Part shown: piece by piece, positions 17,868 through 26,560 of the stretch | How the letters are laid out: each line of letters starts with the position of its first letter | How positions within the stretch are numbered: the first letter of the stretch is position 1 | Source: S015-6 sp964384945 | Lineage (GTDB): Bacteria > Desulfobacterota > DSWW01 | NCBI GenBank assembly: GCA_964384945.1 | Contig: CAYLMK010000019.1 | Location: forward strand, 42,039-106,038 | DNA: 64,000 bases | Direction of reading: 5' to 3' | Notes under the pieces: generated by a model | Databases searched by the model: none | What the model saw: the letters and a program-made list of their open reading frames with translations, nothing else | What the model was told of the DNA's origin: nothing | Program-made: the position numbers and the translations under genes

Positions 17868-18000
17868 GCCGGACTCCTTCCTATCCCTGCCGGTTCGTTG
17901 GTCCGAAACCTGCTCAACCGGCGGCTGCAGCCGGGAGCAAGAGCGGATTCCGGGTCAAGCCCAATCACAAGCAACGCATACCCATTTCGGGTGCATCAGG

Positions 18001-19032
18001 TTAGGCCTTGACCCTTCGCCTGCTCGCGTCGATCCCGAGCAGCCGCCCCAGGTTCTCGCCAAAGATCTTCCGCCGGTCTTCATCCGTGACAGGCGGGAAG
18101 CCGTACCCTTCCTGCATGTCTTCCGGGATCTGAAATTCTCGCATGCCCAGGACCGCGGTGCCGATCTGGAAGGCAAAACCGGCATAATCGCAGCCCCAGA
18201 TGATCTTCTCAGGCCCCACCCAGCGCATCGCCTCGCCCAAGATCTTCGCGAACTTCCGGGGCGCGGTCAGGGCCCAAGGCACCAAGAGGCTCAGGGAGAC
18301 ATACACATTCGGGTGACCCATGGCGATCATGTTCAGGTCGTCGCAATGGGGGTAGCCCATGTGAAAGGCCACAATCTTCAAATCTGGGAAGTCGCGGGCC
18401 ACGTCGTCGAGATGAATCGGCAGGGCGTGCTTGCTCTTGCCCGGCGGCACCCAGGAAAACCCGGTGTGGATGTCGAGGACGATGCCGAGTTCCTCGGCCT
18501 TCTTGTAAAAGGGCCAGAGATCGGGGTCATTGATGTAGGTGTCCTCCGGGGGATAGTATTTGAAGAGCTTGGCCCCCTTCTCCTTCACCCAGTACTCCAG
18601 TTCCCAGATCGTGTTCTTCACGCCCTTGAACTTGATGGGGGACAGGTTCGGCTCGTACAGGAAGCGCTCCGGGTTGGATTCAACGACCCGGGCCATCTCC
18701 CCGTTCGTCACCCAGCGGCTCGTGTAGCCCGTGGAGTCCATCATCGACTCCGGCAGCAGACAGGCGATGTCCATCCCGTACTTGTCCATGGCCCGGAGGA
18801 TGTTCTCCGGATCCGCGCTCTTCTCCATCTCGTGCGGTTCCAGCCCGAGAGTCTCGATGATTCTTGAAACCACGTGAGGCGGAGACCCTGTCACCAAGGG
18901 CCTCCCGATGTTCTCGATCGCCTTCCACCACATCTGCACGCCGGGGAAATGGTTGATCGGGCCCATGTCGCCGATCAGGTGGCACTCCGGGTCGATCTTG
19001 AAATAATCGTCCTTGGCAAATGGCTCGCTCAT
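18001..19032 (-). CDS. Amidohydrolase-2 family metal-dependent hydrolase/decarboxylase
   Basis: 343 residues with a TIM-barrel pattern. LDIHTGFSW, VAFHMGYPHCDDL and IIWGCDYAGF carry the His and Asp ligands usual in the ACMSD/amidohydrolase-2 family; the N-terminal HxH motif is reduced to PECHLIGD, so one metal ligand differs from the classic pattern. Family members hydrolyse C-C or C-N bonds or decarboxylate ring-derived acids. It lies between the ene-reductase and the thiolase-fold gene, with a good ribosome site (AGGAGAG). A ring-opening or deacylating step is plausible in this setting but not shown. Confidence 0.8.
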   Translation of the reverse strand: MSEPFAKDDYFKIDPECHLIGDMGPINHFPGVQMWWKAIENIGRPLVTGSPPHVVSRIIETLGLEPHEMEKSADPENILRAMDKYGMDIACLLPESMMDSTGYTSRWVTNGEMARVVESNPERFLYEPNLSPIKFKGVKNTIWELEYWVKEKGAKLFKYYPPEDTYINDPDLWPFYKKAEELGIVLDIHTGFSWVPPGKSKHALPIHLDDVARDFPDLKIVAFHMGYPHCDDLNMIAMGHPNVYVSLSLLVPWALTAPRKFAKILGEAMRWVGPEKIIWGCDYAGFAFQIGTAVLGMREFQIPEDMQEGYGFPPVTDEDRRKIFGENLGRLLGIDASRRRVKA

Positions 19033-19121
19033 TTCAGCTCTCCTGACCTCATTCCGTGCGACGCACCTTGTGCGTGCGATTCATTTGGATCCTTTTCCAC
19101 AACCTCGGAAGTCGCCGAGCC

Positions 19122-20522
19122 TCAAACTTGAGGCAGGTCCTTCAGGGTCCTGATGAATTTCTTGCCCCTTTTTTCGATTGATGAGCCTTTTAACCAAATC
19201 TCAGGGAAATGCTTCTCTCTTCCTGCCGTCGGATTCACGCTGCAGGTCAACCACCAGCTGTGTGTGAAATAGAAGTAGCACTGCTGACAGCGGGTGCATT
19301 TGACAATGTCCTTCTCTCTGCCCGCCCTGACCTTGGCCGGCCAGAAGGGATCCGCGATCGACTGTCGTCCCAGGGATACGATATCCACGGATTTCTCCCG
19401 GATCGCCCTTTCCGCACAACCGGCCGTCATAAAGTTCGGCACGATGATGGGAAGATTGGTTGCATCCTTAAAGCCTTTCGCCCATTTGGTGAAGTCATCC
19501 TCCCCGTCGTAGGCGAATGTCCTGCCGGGTGTCGCATAGCTGCCCTGCGATACGTGGATCGCGTCGACACCCGCCTCCTTGCACAGGGCGGCCACCTCAC
19601 ACTGCTCGGCATGCGTGATGCCGCCCGGCAGAAGCTCATCCCCGCTCAGCCGGCACCACAGAGGCTTGTCGGGTCCCACCTCATCCCGGATCTTCCTCAC
19701 GATGTTGACCAGGAAGCGCGCCCGATTCTCCAGGCTGCCGCCGTAACGATCTCTTCGTTTGTTACACAGGGGTGACAAGAACTGATGGAGCAGGTAGCCG
19801 TGGGGGCTGTGGATCTCGACCGCATCGAAGCCGATCCGGAATGCGTCCTTTGCCCGCTTGGCCATGCGGTCTTCCAGTTCCTCGATTTCCGCGATGGTCA
19901 ATTCCCGAGGGATATCCCACCATATTTCCCGGTATAGATCCGGATCGAGTTTGCAGATCCCTTCCTTCAAGGCATTCTGAAAGTCCTCTGCGTAGTATTG
20001 CTCGTCGGTCATCCGGATCAGGTCAGGCACCTTCATCGCTTCGATCACCTCGGCAGGAACCCCTTTTGTCGCCTGTTTGTACCACCCCTTGTTCCGGAAG
20101 TAGTCCCTGAGGTCGATATGCAATTGGGTTACAGAGGGAGCCGCCGGAGGTATGTCAGGGGTGCCGACATGGGGGTGCCCCTGGCGGCCCCATCCCGGAC
20201 TGAGTTGAATGCATATCCTGCAGCCGGCATAGCTGTGAACACTCTGGACGATCTTGCTCCAAAAGCGAAAGAAACGGTTGTCCGTGAAATGCGCGACGTT
20301 CAGACCCTCGCCGCCGTACCATGGATGCGGATTGATCATCGAGGCCTCGGTGATGATGAGCCCGAACCCCCCGCGGGCACGCGTCGAATAATAGGCCAGG
20401 CTGTCCTCGCTCGGGTATCCCAACGGTCCCGTGTACCCCATATTCATCGGTGCCACTGCGATGCGGTTTTTCAGTTCCAGGCTTCCGATACGCACGGGTT
20501 CAAAAAGTACATCGTAGGGCAT
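19122..20522 (-). CDS. Old-yellow-enzyme-type FMN/[4Fe-4S] ene-reductase, without the C-terminal FAD/NAD domain
   Basis: 467 residues. The FMN barrel begins LFEPVRIGSLELKNRIAVAP and includes the active-site segment FDAVEIHSPHGYLLHQFLSP and the strand VDIVSLGRQSIADP. CTRCQQCYFYF plus a Cys twelve residues further on forms the iron-sulphur motif of 2,4-dienoyl-CoA reductase/BaiCD-type enzymes. Those are usually ~650 residues with an FAD/NADPH half; this one stops after the cluster, so electrons must come from a separate protein. Start at 20522 follows AGGAGAG; in-frame codons further upstream overlap the regulator gene. It follows the regulator by 31 bases. Probable reaction: reduction of an enone or dienoyl-CoA. 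Confidence 0.87.
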   Translation of the reverse strand: MPYDVLFEPVRIGSLELKNRIAVAPMNMGYTGPLGYPSEDSLAYYSTRARGGFGLIITEASMINPHPWYGGEGLNVAHFTDNRFFRFWSKIVQSVHSYAGCRICIQLSPGWGRQGHPHVGTPDIPPAAPSVTQLHIDLRDYFRNKGWYKQATKGVPAEVIEAMKVPDLIRMTDEQYYAEDFQNALKEGICKLDPDLYREIWWDIPRELTIAEIEELEDRMAKRAKDAFRIGFDAVEIHSPHGYLLHQFLSPLCNKRRDRYGGSLENRARFLVNIVRKIRDEVGPDKPLWCRLSGDELLPGGITHAEQCEVAALCKEAGVDAIHVSQGSYATPGRTFAYDGEDDFTKWAKGFKDATNLPIIVPNFMTAGCAERAIREKSVDIVSLGRQSIADPFWPAKVRAGREKDIVKCTRCQQCYFYFTHSWWLTCSVNPTAGREKHFPEIWLKGSSIEKRGKKFIRTLKDLPQV

Positions 20523-20553
20523 CGTGTCTCTCCTCTTTTGCATGTTTTCGAAG

Positions 20554-21414
20554 TTACTTCTTGCTTCTTGATTTACGTAAGACCAGACCGAGGGCATGGT
20601 CCTGAAACCGAGTGATTTCCTCTTCATCAAGATTCGTGTTGTGTTTCAGGTAAGCGAAGTACTCCGACGTCCCCATCATCATGTAGGCTCCGAGCAAGCT
20701 GTTGATTTCCTCCCGGATGACTCCGGCTTGTTTTCCCTTCTCGAGATCCCTCACGAGGGGTTGGATGATCTGATTCATGACTTCCTGCAGCTTCTTTGCA
20801 AATACAGACTGCTTCACCACAGCGGCTCCCCGGATCAGGTTCATCATGTCGGCCCACTGGGGATAATACGCCAAATAGGCCTTCCATCTCTTCTTCAAGC
20901 GTTTCGCAATGTCTCGTTCTTCCCGGATCCCCTCCCAGACCTCGTCGTACATTTCTCGGAAGATCCTCTCCGCACACTCGATGAAGAGCAATTCCTTGTT
21001 CCTAAAGTTTAGATAGAACGTGTCTTTTCCGACGGCGGCTTGATTCACGATGTCGTTGACGCTCGTGTCGCTGAAGCCCTTCTTCCGGAAGAGGTCGATC
21101 GCGGCTCGGATAATGACTTCCCGCCGGCTCGTGTTCAGCCTATCCGCCAGGCCGGCCGTGAGGTCCTGGTCCTTGAACTCTTTATCAACGATCTCCTTGA
21201 TGACTCTGAGTGAGCTGTTCTTCTTCTCCCTCATCTGTTTCCTGATGAAATCCAACCTCTCACGGTGGTGCTCGCTGTAATAGGCCCGGGTCCTGCCCAT
21301 CTTGATGGGCGGCGGGAGCAGGCCCTGTCTAACATAGAAACGGATGGTGGAGGGGGGCGTTCCGGTTTCCCGGGCCAGTTCCGATATCTTCATGTGATAC
21401 GGTTTCTCTTTCAT
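20554..21414 (-). CDS. MerR-TetR fusion transcriptional regulator of Block A
   Basis: The 286-residue protein carries two different DNA-binding heads. Residues ~8-75 are a MerR winged helix (MKISELARETGTPPSTIRFY). Residues ~95-145 are a TetR head (IIRAAIDLFRKKGFSDTSV followed by VGKDTFYLNFRNKELLF), and the remainder is a helical TetR-type ligand domain. It is the first gene of the Block A array, so local control of the catabolic operon by a substrate-derived acyl-CoA or acid is likely. It could bridge two operator types in the upstream region. The fusion is visible in one uninterrupted frame. Confidence 0.85.
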   Translation of the reverse strand: MKEKPYHMKISELARETGTPPSTIRFYVRQGLLPPPIKMGRTRAYYSEHHRERLDFIRKQMREKKNSSLRVIKEIVDKEFKDQDLTAGLADRLNTSRREVIIRAAIDLFRKKGFSDTSVNDIVNQAAVGKDTFYLNFRNKELLFIECAERIFREMYDEVWEGIREERDIAKRLKKRWKAYLAYYPQWADMMNLIRGAAVVKQSVFAKKLQEVMNQIIQPLVRDLEKGKQAGVIREEINSLLGAYMMMGTSEYFAYLKHNTNLDEEEITRFQDHALGLVLRKSRSKK

Positions 21415-21776
21415 GCTTGCTTCCCGTAATCATGCAAAGCTTAACTTCCACAACAAGGTCTCGTCAGCCGGAATGTTGCCCATGTTCTTCGCTCCTTTCC
21501 ATAGAAGATCAAGCTGCACTGAGAATCCCGATTCCTGAGTGGTTAAGCTCATTCATCCACTGTCAACCTTCTCAAGCTCTCGCGCAGACGCCAGGTGTTT
21601 TGAAGTATCATACGGGACGGAATGGTATGTGTTTAATGTAATTTACTCAGGTCCCATGATTCCTGTCAAGCTTTTTTTCGTAAGCGTCCGGGCGCTGGAT
21701 GAGCACAGGGCGGCGCCGAAGAGGCCGGCAGCCTGATTCCGTTGTACCGCCAACTCAGGCTATGATGGAGGCCGCC
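21415..21776. other. Divergent control region between the Block A regulator and the HD gene
   Basis: AT-richer than its surroundings (one hand-counted line, 21601-21660, is 40% G+C). It holds a consensus -35 (TTGACA on the minus strand, 21561-21566) without a convincing -10. A small inverted pair CATAC/GTATG spans 21609-21629 and could be a TetR-type half-site pair. Both are weak by themselves; their position upstream of the regulator is the main reason to record them. Confidence 0.35.
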
Positions 21777-22373
21777 ATGACCCTGACCGAGGTCAGACTT
21801 CGCATCCCCGTGGCCGACGGCGACCTGGTGCCGCCGCCAGGCCTCTTCCTGCACCAGAGCCCGCTGCACGGCCCCGGCCACGTGGCGCGGGTGATCGTGC
21901 ACGGCCTCCGGCTGGTGGCGGCCGCCGGGCTCGTGGAGGAGACGTCGAGGCTCTGGGCGGCCGCCTACTTGCACGACATCGCGCGGCAGCACGACGGGTA
22001 TTGCTCGCGGCACGGCGCCGACGCCTGGGCCCGACTGAAGACGCTGCCCGAGGCCGAGGCGCTTCTCGCCCGGGCGGGCGTGACCAGGGAGGACTACCCG
22101 GCCATCCAGACCGCGGTCACCAACCACTGCCGGGGCGAGATTCCCCGCGACCACCCGCACTGGACGTTGACCGCGCTGCTGAAGGACGCCGACGGCCTCG
22201 ACCGGGTCCGGCTCGGCGACCTCGACCCCAGGCAGCTCCGGCACCGGGAGGCCAAGTCCATGGTGGCGTTCGCCGAGGCGCTCTACGCCGCCACCGCTGG
22301 CTGGCCCCCGGGGCCGGAGTGGGCCGAGCGGCTCTGGCCCGAAGCCGACCGCCTGGCGGCAGGTCTTGCATGA
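21777..22373 (+). CDS. HD-domain phosphohydrolase-like protein
   Basis: 198 residues with the HD signature in order: HGPGHVARVIVHGLRL, AAYLHDIARQHDG and LLKDADGLDRVRLGDLD. These place the metal-binding His and Asp residues correctly for a nucleotide or small phosphoester hydrolase. The ATG at 21777 has GGAGG five bases upstream; earlier in-frame ATGs at 21762 and 21765 lack this. Base composition is strikingly high (lines at 21841 and 22141 count 75% and 72% G+C), unlike the flanks at 40-47%, so it may have been acquired. Its stop overlaps the start of a cut-off partner gene. Confidence 0.75.
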   Translation: MTLTEVRLRIPVADGDLVPPPGLFLHQSPLHGPGHVARVIVHGLRLVAAAGLVEETSRLWAAAYLHDIARQHDGYCSRHGADAWARLKTLPEAEALLARAGVTREDYPAIQTAVTNHCRGEIPRDHPHWTLTALLKDADGLDRVRLGDLDPRQLRHREAKSMVAFAEALYAATAGWPPGPEWAERLWPEADRLAAGLA

Positions 22374-22489
22374 GTGGCAATCCGTGGAACCTCGCCGACC
22401 GCATCACGCCGCTCGACGCAACGCCGTCGAAGCGGTACTCTTGCGTTACGGACTGTTCAAAGAAATGGTGGACATGTCACCCAAATTGA
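22370..22489 (+). pseudogene. Truncated start of a gene once translationally coupled to the HD gene
   Basis: The ATG overlaps the HD gene's TGA (ATGA), the usual sign of an operon partner. The frame gives SGNPWNLADRITPLDATP with the same high-GC coding style, then turns abruptly into unlike sequence and stops. The composition break lies near 22430. I read this as the 5' remnant of a gene removed by recombination. Product unknown. Confidence 0.4.
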
Positions 22490-22627
22490 ACGCGGAAACC
22501 GTGACAAATTAATTGGGCATACACACTTTGTGCCCTGAGCACTTCTCAACGGTCTCAAGGCCGTTTGTCGTCTGGCATCTTCGTGCGATATGCTAATCCC
22601 AAACCGCAGCAAGGAGCAACCCCTTCG

Positions 22628-23389
22628 ATGGAATTCGCCTCCCGGCAGGAACTGCTCGAAGCCCTGAAGAGCCCGGACCCGACAATCAGGGAAAGGGCAA
22701 TCCGTGAGGCAGGGAGTCTGGAAGATCCCAGCCTCCTTCCGCCTGTTCTCGAGTCACTCGACGATCCCCGAGACAGGATCCGGTGGCTTGCCCTGCAGTC
22801 CATCGGAAACATGGGTTTTTCGGCCCCGGGCGACAGAATATTGGGGCTCCTGAAGGACGCCTCGGCGCAGGTACGGGCGGAGGCGGCCAGGGTAGTGGGT
22901 CTGATTGGGAGAAAGGAACACGCCGCTTCCTTGTCCCAGCTCCTTGAGGACCCGGACCTGCAGGTGAGGTGCAGGACCATCGAGGCACTGGGAGAGATCG
23001 GAGACCCCGGCATGGATCTGTCGGAGAGGATGGTGAGCCTGCTCCGTGATTCGGACAGCAGGATCCGCATGCATGCGGCACTGGCATTGGGGAAATGCCG
23101 CTACCTACGGGCAAGTTCGTCTCTGGTCTGTTCGCTTCGCGATGCCAGCCACAACGTCCGCGGATTTTCCGCGTGGTCCCTCGGCAATCTCGGCGACGAA
23201 GAGACTATCGGGCCTCTGCTCGAGGCCCTGGAGGACGACGAGGAATCCGTTCGGATTCACGCTTACCAAGCCCTGTCCGCCCTGGGGCGGAAGGCTCCGT
23301 CGGCCCTGAAAAAGGCCCTTGCAAAGAGGACCCCTTCCCTGGGAGCCATCGCGGAAAGGCTCCTCGAAGACCTGTCCGACGAAGAATAG
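22628..23389 (+). CDS. HEAT-repeat (PBS lyase-like) protein
   Basis: 253 residues made almost wholly of ~30-residue helical repeats of the pattern LxDPxxxVRxxAxxALGxIGD (for example LLRDSDSRIRMHAALALGKC and LEDDEESVRIHAYQALSAL); about seven can be counted. Such proteins are scaffolds or regulators; similar folds occur in bilin lyases, but no partner gene supports that here. No signal peptide. The ATG at 22628 is preceded by AAGGAG at slightly long spacing. It stands alone between the HD gene and the next dehydrogenase, so its role is unknown. Confidence 0.75.
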   Translation: MEFASRQELLEALKSPDPTIRERAIREAGSLEDPSLLPPVLESLDDPRDRIRWLALQSIGNMGFSAPGDRILGLLKDASAQVRAEAARVVGLIGRKEHAASLSQLLEDPDLQVRCRTIEALGEIGDPGMDLSERMVSLLRDSDSRIRMHAALALGKCRYLRASSSLVCSLRDASHNVRGFSAWSLGNLGDEETIGPLLEALEDDEESVRIHAYQALSALGRKAPSALKKALAKRTPSLGAIAERLLEDLSDEE

Positions 23390-23889
23390 ACGGGACGAGG
23401 GGCGGCACGGAGGTCGCGACGAGATAGGCCCCATGACGAGCATGGCGACCGGAAAACCGTAACGCCAGGATCCGCCACCGTACGAACTGCAGATAAAAGA
23501 TAGGGACGTGCTTTCAGACGCCCGGGGAATAGCAGGCGGCACCATTGCGTATCAAGAAGAAAAACCAGCAAGATGTTGTGATCTCCTGAAGAGTCCGAGG
23601 GGAGAGATGCGCCCGGGCGGGCATTTCGGGAGAGGGCCGGATCGAAGAGAACAGCCGACGACCCCCAAGGACCCCCGCGCGAAGTCGCGAATGGATTTGT
23701 AAACGGCGCGAGTTTGTGATACAAAACGAAACAATTCCAAATCTTCCTTAGGCAGTACACCGGTCACCCCATCTACCCAACCTCGGTTTCAACGGTCAAG
23801 AATGAAGTTTTCCCGTTTCGTCGTCTGACCAACAACAAATGTGGTCTCAGGCGAAACCCAGAAAATCTCCGCGGAGTAAAGGACAAGGC
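23390..23889. other. 500-base non-coding stretch upstream of the large acyl-CoA dehydrogenase
   Basis: Frames on both strands look like chance openings with no family signature. The only interpretable element is a promoter-like pair near 23697-23725 reading toward the dehydrogenase. Confidence 0.4.
23697..23725 (+). promoter_or_regulatory. Candidate sigma-70 promoter for the large acyl-CoA dehydrogenase
   Basis: TTGTAA and TACAAA are separated by 17 bases (four of six consensus bases each), with a TG two bases before the -10. It lies ~165 bases before the gene start. A match by eye only. Confidence 0.35.
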
Positions 23890-25743
23890 GTGGGCACTTA
23901 CCGGGCGAACACACGGGACATCAAGTTTGTGCTTTGGGAGCAGCTTGGATTGGACGAGCTTCTTGCGTGCGACCGCTATAAGGGATTGGATCGCTCCACC
24001 CTCGACATGGTGATCGACGAGGCGGCCAAGTTCGCCGAAAGGGAGCTGGGACCGGCCAACGCCGAGGGGGACCGTGTGGGTTGCCGTTTTGAGGACGGAA
24101 AGGTTTTCGCGCCTCCTCATTTTCACGACATTTACAGAAGATTCTGTGAGGCGGGCTGGGTCAACGTATACAGCGACCCCGACCTGGGAGGCCAGGGCCT
24201 GCCGAACCTCATGGTCACGATCGTGGACGAGCTGTTCATCGGGGCCAATTTCAGCTTCTACAGCTACCCGCGGCTGGCCTTCGGCACGGGCCACCTGATC
24301 GAATCCTTTGGCACGGAGGAGCAGAAGAAGACCTACCTGGCGAACATGTATTCCGGCCGTTGGGGCGGTACCATGTGCCTGACGGAGCCCCAAGCGGGAA
24401 CCGCGGTGGGCGACGTCAAGACCTCGGCGAAGCGCGCCGGAGATCATTACCTCATCACCGGCACCAAGATCTTCATCACCTCGGGGGAACACGATGTAAC
24501 CGAGAACATCGTGCATGGCGTTCTGGCCCGCATCGAGGGCGCTCCTCCGGGAACCAAAGGCTTGAGTCTGTTCATCGTACCCAAGATCCGCGTCAACCCG
24601 GACGGCTCCCTGGGAGAGCCGAACGACGTGGTCTGTGGGGGGGTGGAGCAGAAGATCGGGCTGCACGGGTCGGCGACCTGTTTGCTGAACTTCGGGGAGA
24701 AGGGAGACTGCCGGGGATATCTGCTCGGCCCTGAGAACGGCGGAATGGCCTGCATGTTCCAGCTCATGAACGAGGCCCGCGTATCCGTGGGCGTCCAGGG
24801 GGTGGCGCAGAGCAGCGCCGTCTACCTGAGCGCACTGGATTACGCCAACGAACGCGTTCAGGGCACGGACATCTCCTCCGGCCGGGACCCGGATGCGCCG
24901 CGGGTTGAGATCATTAAACACCCGGACATACGCCGCATTCTGCTCACCATCAAGGCCTACGTAGAGGGCATGCGCGCCCTTCTTCTATACACCACGTACG
25001 CCATCGACCGGTCGGAAGTCCTGCCCGGTGAAGAGGACAGGGTCCGGCACGACTTGCGCGCCCAGCTTCTGACACCCATCTGCAAGGCCTACTGCTCGGA
25101 CATGGGCTTCCGCGCCATCGAGACGGCGGTCCAGGTCTTCGGCGGATACGGGGTCTGCCGCGAATATCCGGTGGAGATGTATCTGCGGGACTCCAAGATC
25201 GCCTCCATTTACGAAGGCACCAACGGCATCCAGGCGCTCGATCTGCTGAGCCGCAAGATCGGCATGAGGAAAGGCCAGGTCTTTAACGACATGATGCAGG
25301 AGATCACGGATTTCATCGAGGAGGCCCGCACCCATCCGCACCTCGCACCTGCCCTCCAGGAGCTTGCGGCTGCGAAGGACAAGTTGTCGGAGGTGGCCGT
25401 CCATCTGGGCGGACGAGGCATCGGCGGTGACCCGATCTATCCGGTGCTCAACGCCTACCCCTTCCTGATGATGTTCGGCGACGTGATGATTGCCTACATG
25501 CTCTTGTGGCAGGCCCGGATTGCCCAGGGGAAGCTCCAAGCCCTGTACGATCAGAATCAGGCTCGAGAGGAGACGGCCCAGAGGAGAATCCTGGAGACGC
25601 AGCCGGACGCCGCTTTTTATGCTGGCAAAGTTGCCGCGGGCAAGTTCTTCGCGTTCAACCTTCTGCCGGAGGTGGACGCAAAACACAAGGCCCTCCTGGC
25701 CGGAGACCGGAGCGCCCTGACCCTGCCTGAAAGCGCCTTCTAA
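23890..25743 (+). CDS. Large acyl-CoA dehydrogenase with C-terminal extension (DUF4445-free, ~617 residues)
   Basis: This is the ~600-residue type of acyl-CoA dehydrogenase found in medium/long-chain and aromatic-acid pathways. The N-terminal motif YRANTRDIKFVLWEQLG, flavin motifs MCLTEPQAGTAVGDVKTSA and GTKIFITSGEHD, and a complete catalytic block SKIASIYEGTNGIQALDL with its Glu are all present; an extra helical domain of ~120 residues follows. I prefer the GTG at 23890 because homologues begin just before the YRAN motif and AAAGGAC lies upstream; an ATG at 23839 would add 17 basic residues. It is transcribed opposite to the neighbouring hydratase (11 bases between stops). It oxidises acyl-CoA, with ETF as the expected acceptor. 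Confidence 0.92.
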   Translation: MGTYRANTRDIKFVLWEQLGLDELLACDRYKGLDRSTLDMVIDEAAKFAERELGPANAEGDRVGCRFEDGKVFAPPHFHDIYRRFCEAGWVNVYSDPDLGGQGLPNLMVTIVDELFIGANFSFYSYPRLAFGTGHLIESFGTEEQKKTYLANMYSGRWGGTMCLTEPQAGTAVGDVKTSAKRAGDHYLITGTKIFITSGEHDVTENIVHGVLARIEGAPPGTKGLSLFIVPKIRVNPDGSLGEPNDVVCGGVEQKIGLHGSATCLLNFGEKGDCRGYLLGPENGGMACMFQLMNEARVSVGVQGVAQSSAVYLSALDYANERVQGTDISSGRDPDAPRVEIIKHPDIRRILLTIKAYVEGMRALLLYTTYAIDRSEVLPGEEDRVRHDLRAQLLTPICKAYCSDMGFRAIETAVQVFGGYGVCREYPVEMYLRDSKIASIYEGTNGIQALDLLSRKIGMRKGQVFNDMMQEITDFIEEARTHPHLAPALQELAAAKDKLSEVAVHLGGRGIGGDPIYPVLNAYPFLMMFGDVMIAYMLLWQARIAQGKLQALYDQNQAREETAQRRILETQPDAAFYAGKVAAGKFFAFNLLPEVDAKHKALLAGDRSALTLPESAF

Positions 25744-25753
25744 CGGCGGGGAG

Positions 25754-26560
25754 CTATCTCCCTTTGAAAACCGGCTTCCTTTTCTCGAGAAAGGCCCGAG
25801 CCCCCTCTTTGTGATCCTCGGTCTCCGCGCAGAAGGGGGAGGCCATGGCATGGTAACGCATGTATTCTTCCAGGGGCCAGTTGAGGCCTCTGCGGATCCC
25901 TTCGATCGCAAGCCGAACCGCAATGGGAGGCTTCGCGGCGATCTTCCCGGCCAGATCCATTGCAGCTTCCATCAAACGCTCGTGAGGGACCACCTTGTTG
26001 ACGAGGCCGATTCGTTCCGCTTCCGCAGCGTCGACAAGGTCCGCCGTGAGCACCATCTCGTAAGTCTTGGCCAGCCCCACCAGCCGGGGGAGGATGATGA
26101 GTGCCTCGTCGGGAATCAGGCCGACCCTCAGGAAGATCTCGCTGAAGCGTGCTTTTTCAGAGGCGACACGCATGCTGCAGAGCAGGGCCAGTTCGCACCC
26201 ATACCCGACGGCCGGCCCGTTGACCGCAGCGATGGACGGCTTGTTGATCCTGAGCAGCCTGTGCCCCCCTCCCGGGAACGGGTGCTCCCCCTCGATCTGC
26301 CTCAGCTTGGCCTCTCGGGTCGTGAACTTATCCTCTTCCGGGCTGAGGAACACCTCTCCCACGTCGTCCCCGGAACAGAACCCCTTGCCCGCGCCCGTGA
26401 GAACAAGGACCCGGATGTCGTCGTCCCGGGAAGCCTCATCAATGGCTCGAGCCAATTCCTCATGGTTGGCGAGCGTAAGGGCATTCATCCTTTCCGGACG
26501 GTTCAGCGTAATGAGCGCCACCGACCCCTCACGCGAATAGACAATCTCTCTCTGCGTCAC
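25754..26560 (-). CDS. Enoyl-CoA hydratase/isomerase family protein
   Basis: 268 residues with the crotonase core: ALITLNRPERMNALT, LVLTGAGKGFCSGDDV and AVNGPAVGYGCELALLCSM, which holds the first Glu. The second catalytic Glu of true hydratases is not in place (FSEIFLRVGLIPDEAL), as in PaaG-like isomerases, so isomerisation or a hydrolase-type reaction is as likely as hydration. GTG at 26560 overlaps the preceding gene's TGA (GTGA), so I take it over longer openings. It is the last gene of the leftward Block B array. Confidence 0.85.
   Translation of the reverse strand: MTQREIVYSREGSVALITLNRPERMNALTLANHEELARAIDEASRDDDIRVLVLTGAGKGFCSGDDVGEVFLSPEEDKFTTREAKLRQIEGEHPFPGGGHRLLRINKPSIAAVNGPAVGYGCELALLCSMRVASEKARFSEIFLRVGLIPDEALIILPRLVGLAKTYEMVLTADLVDAAEAERIGLVNKVVPHERLMEAAMDLAGKIAAKPPIAVRLAIEGIRRGLNWPLEEYMRYHAMASPFCAETEDHKEGARAFLEKRKPVFKGR

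Noticed and set aside
23773..24921. Minus-strand frame of ~380 codons opposite the large acyl-CoA dehydrogenase
   Set aside because: The plus-strand product is an unmistakable dehydrogenase with full motifs; the opposite frame has none.
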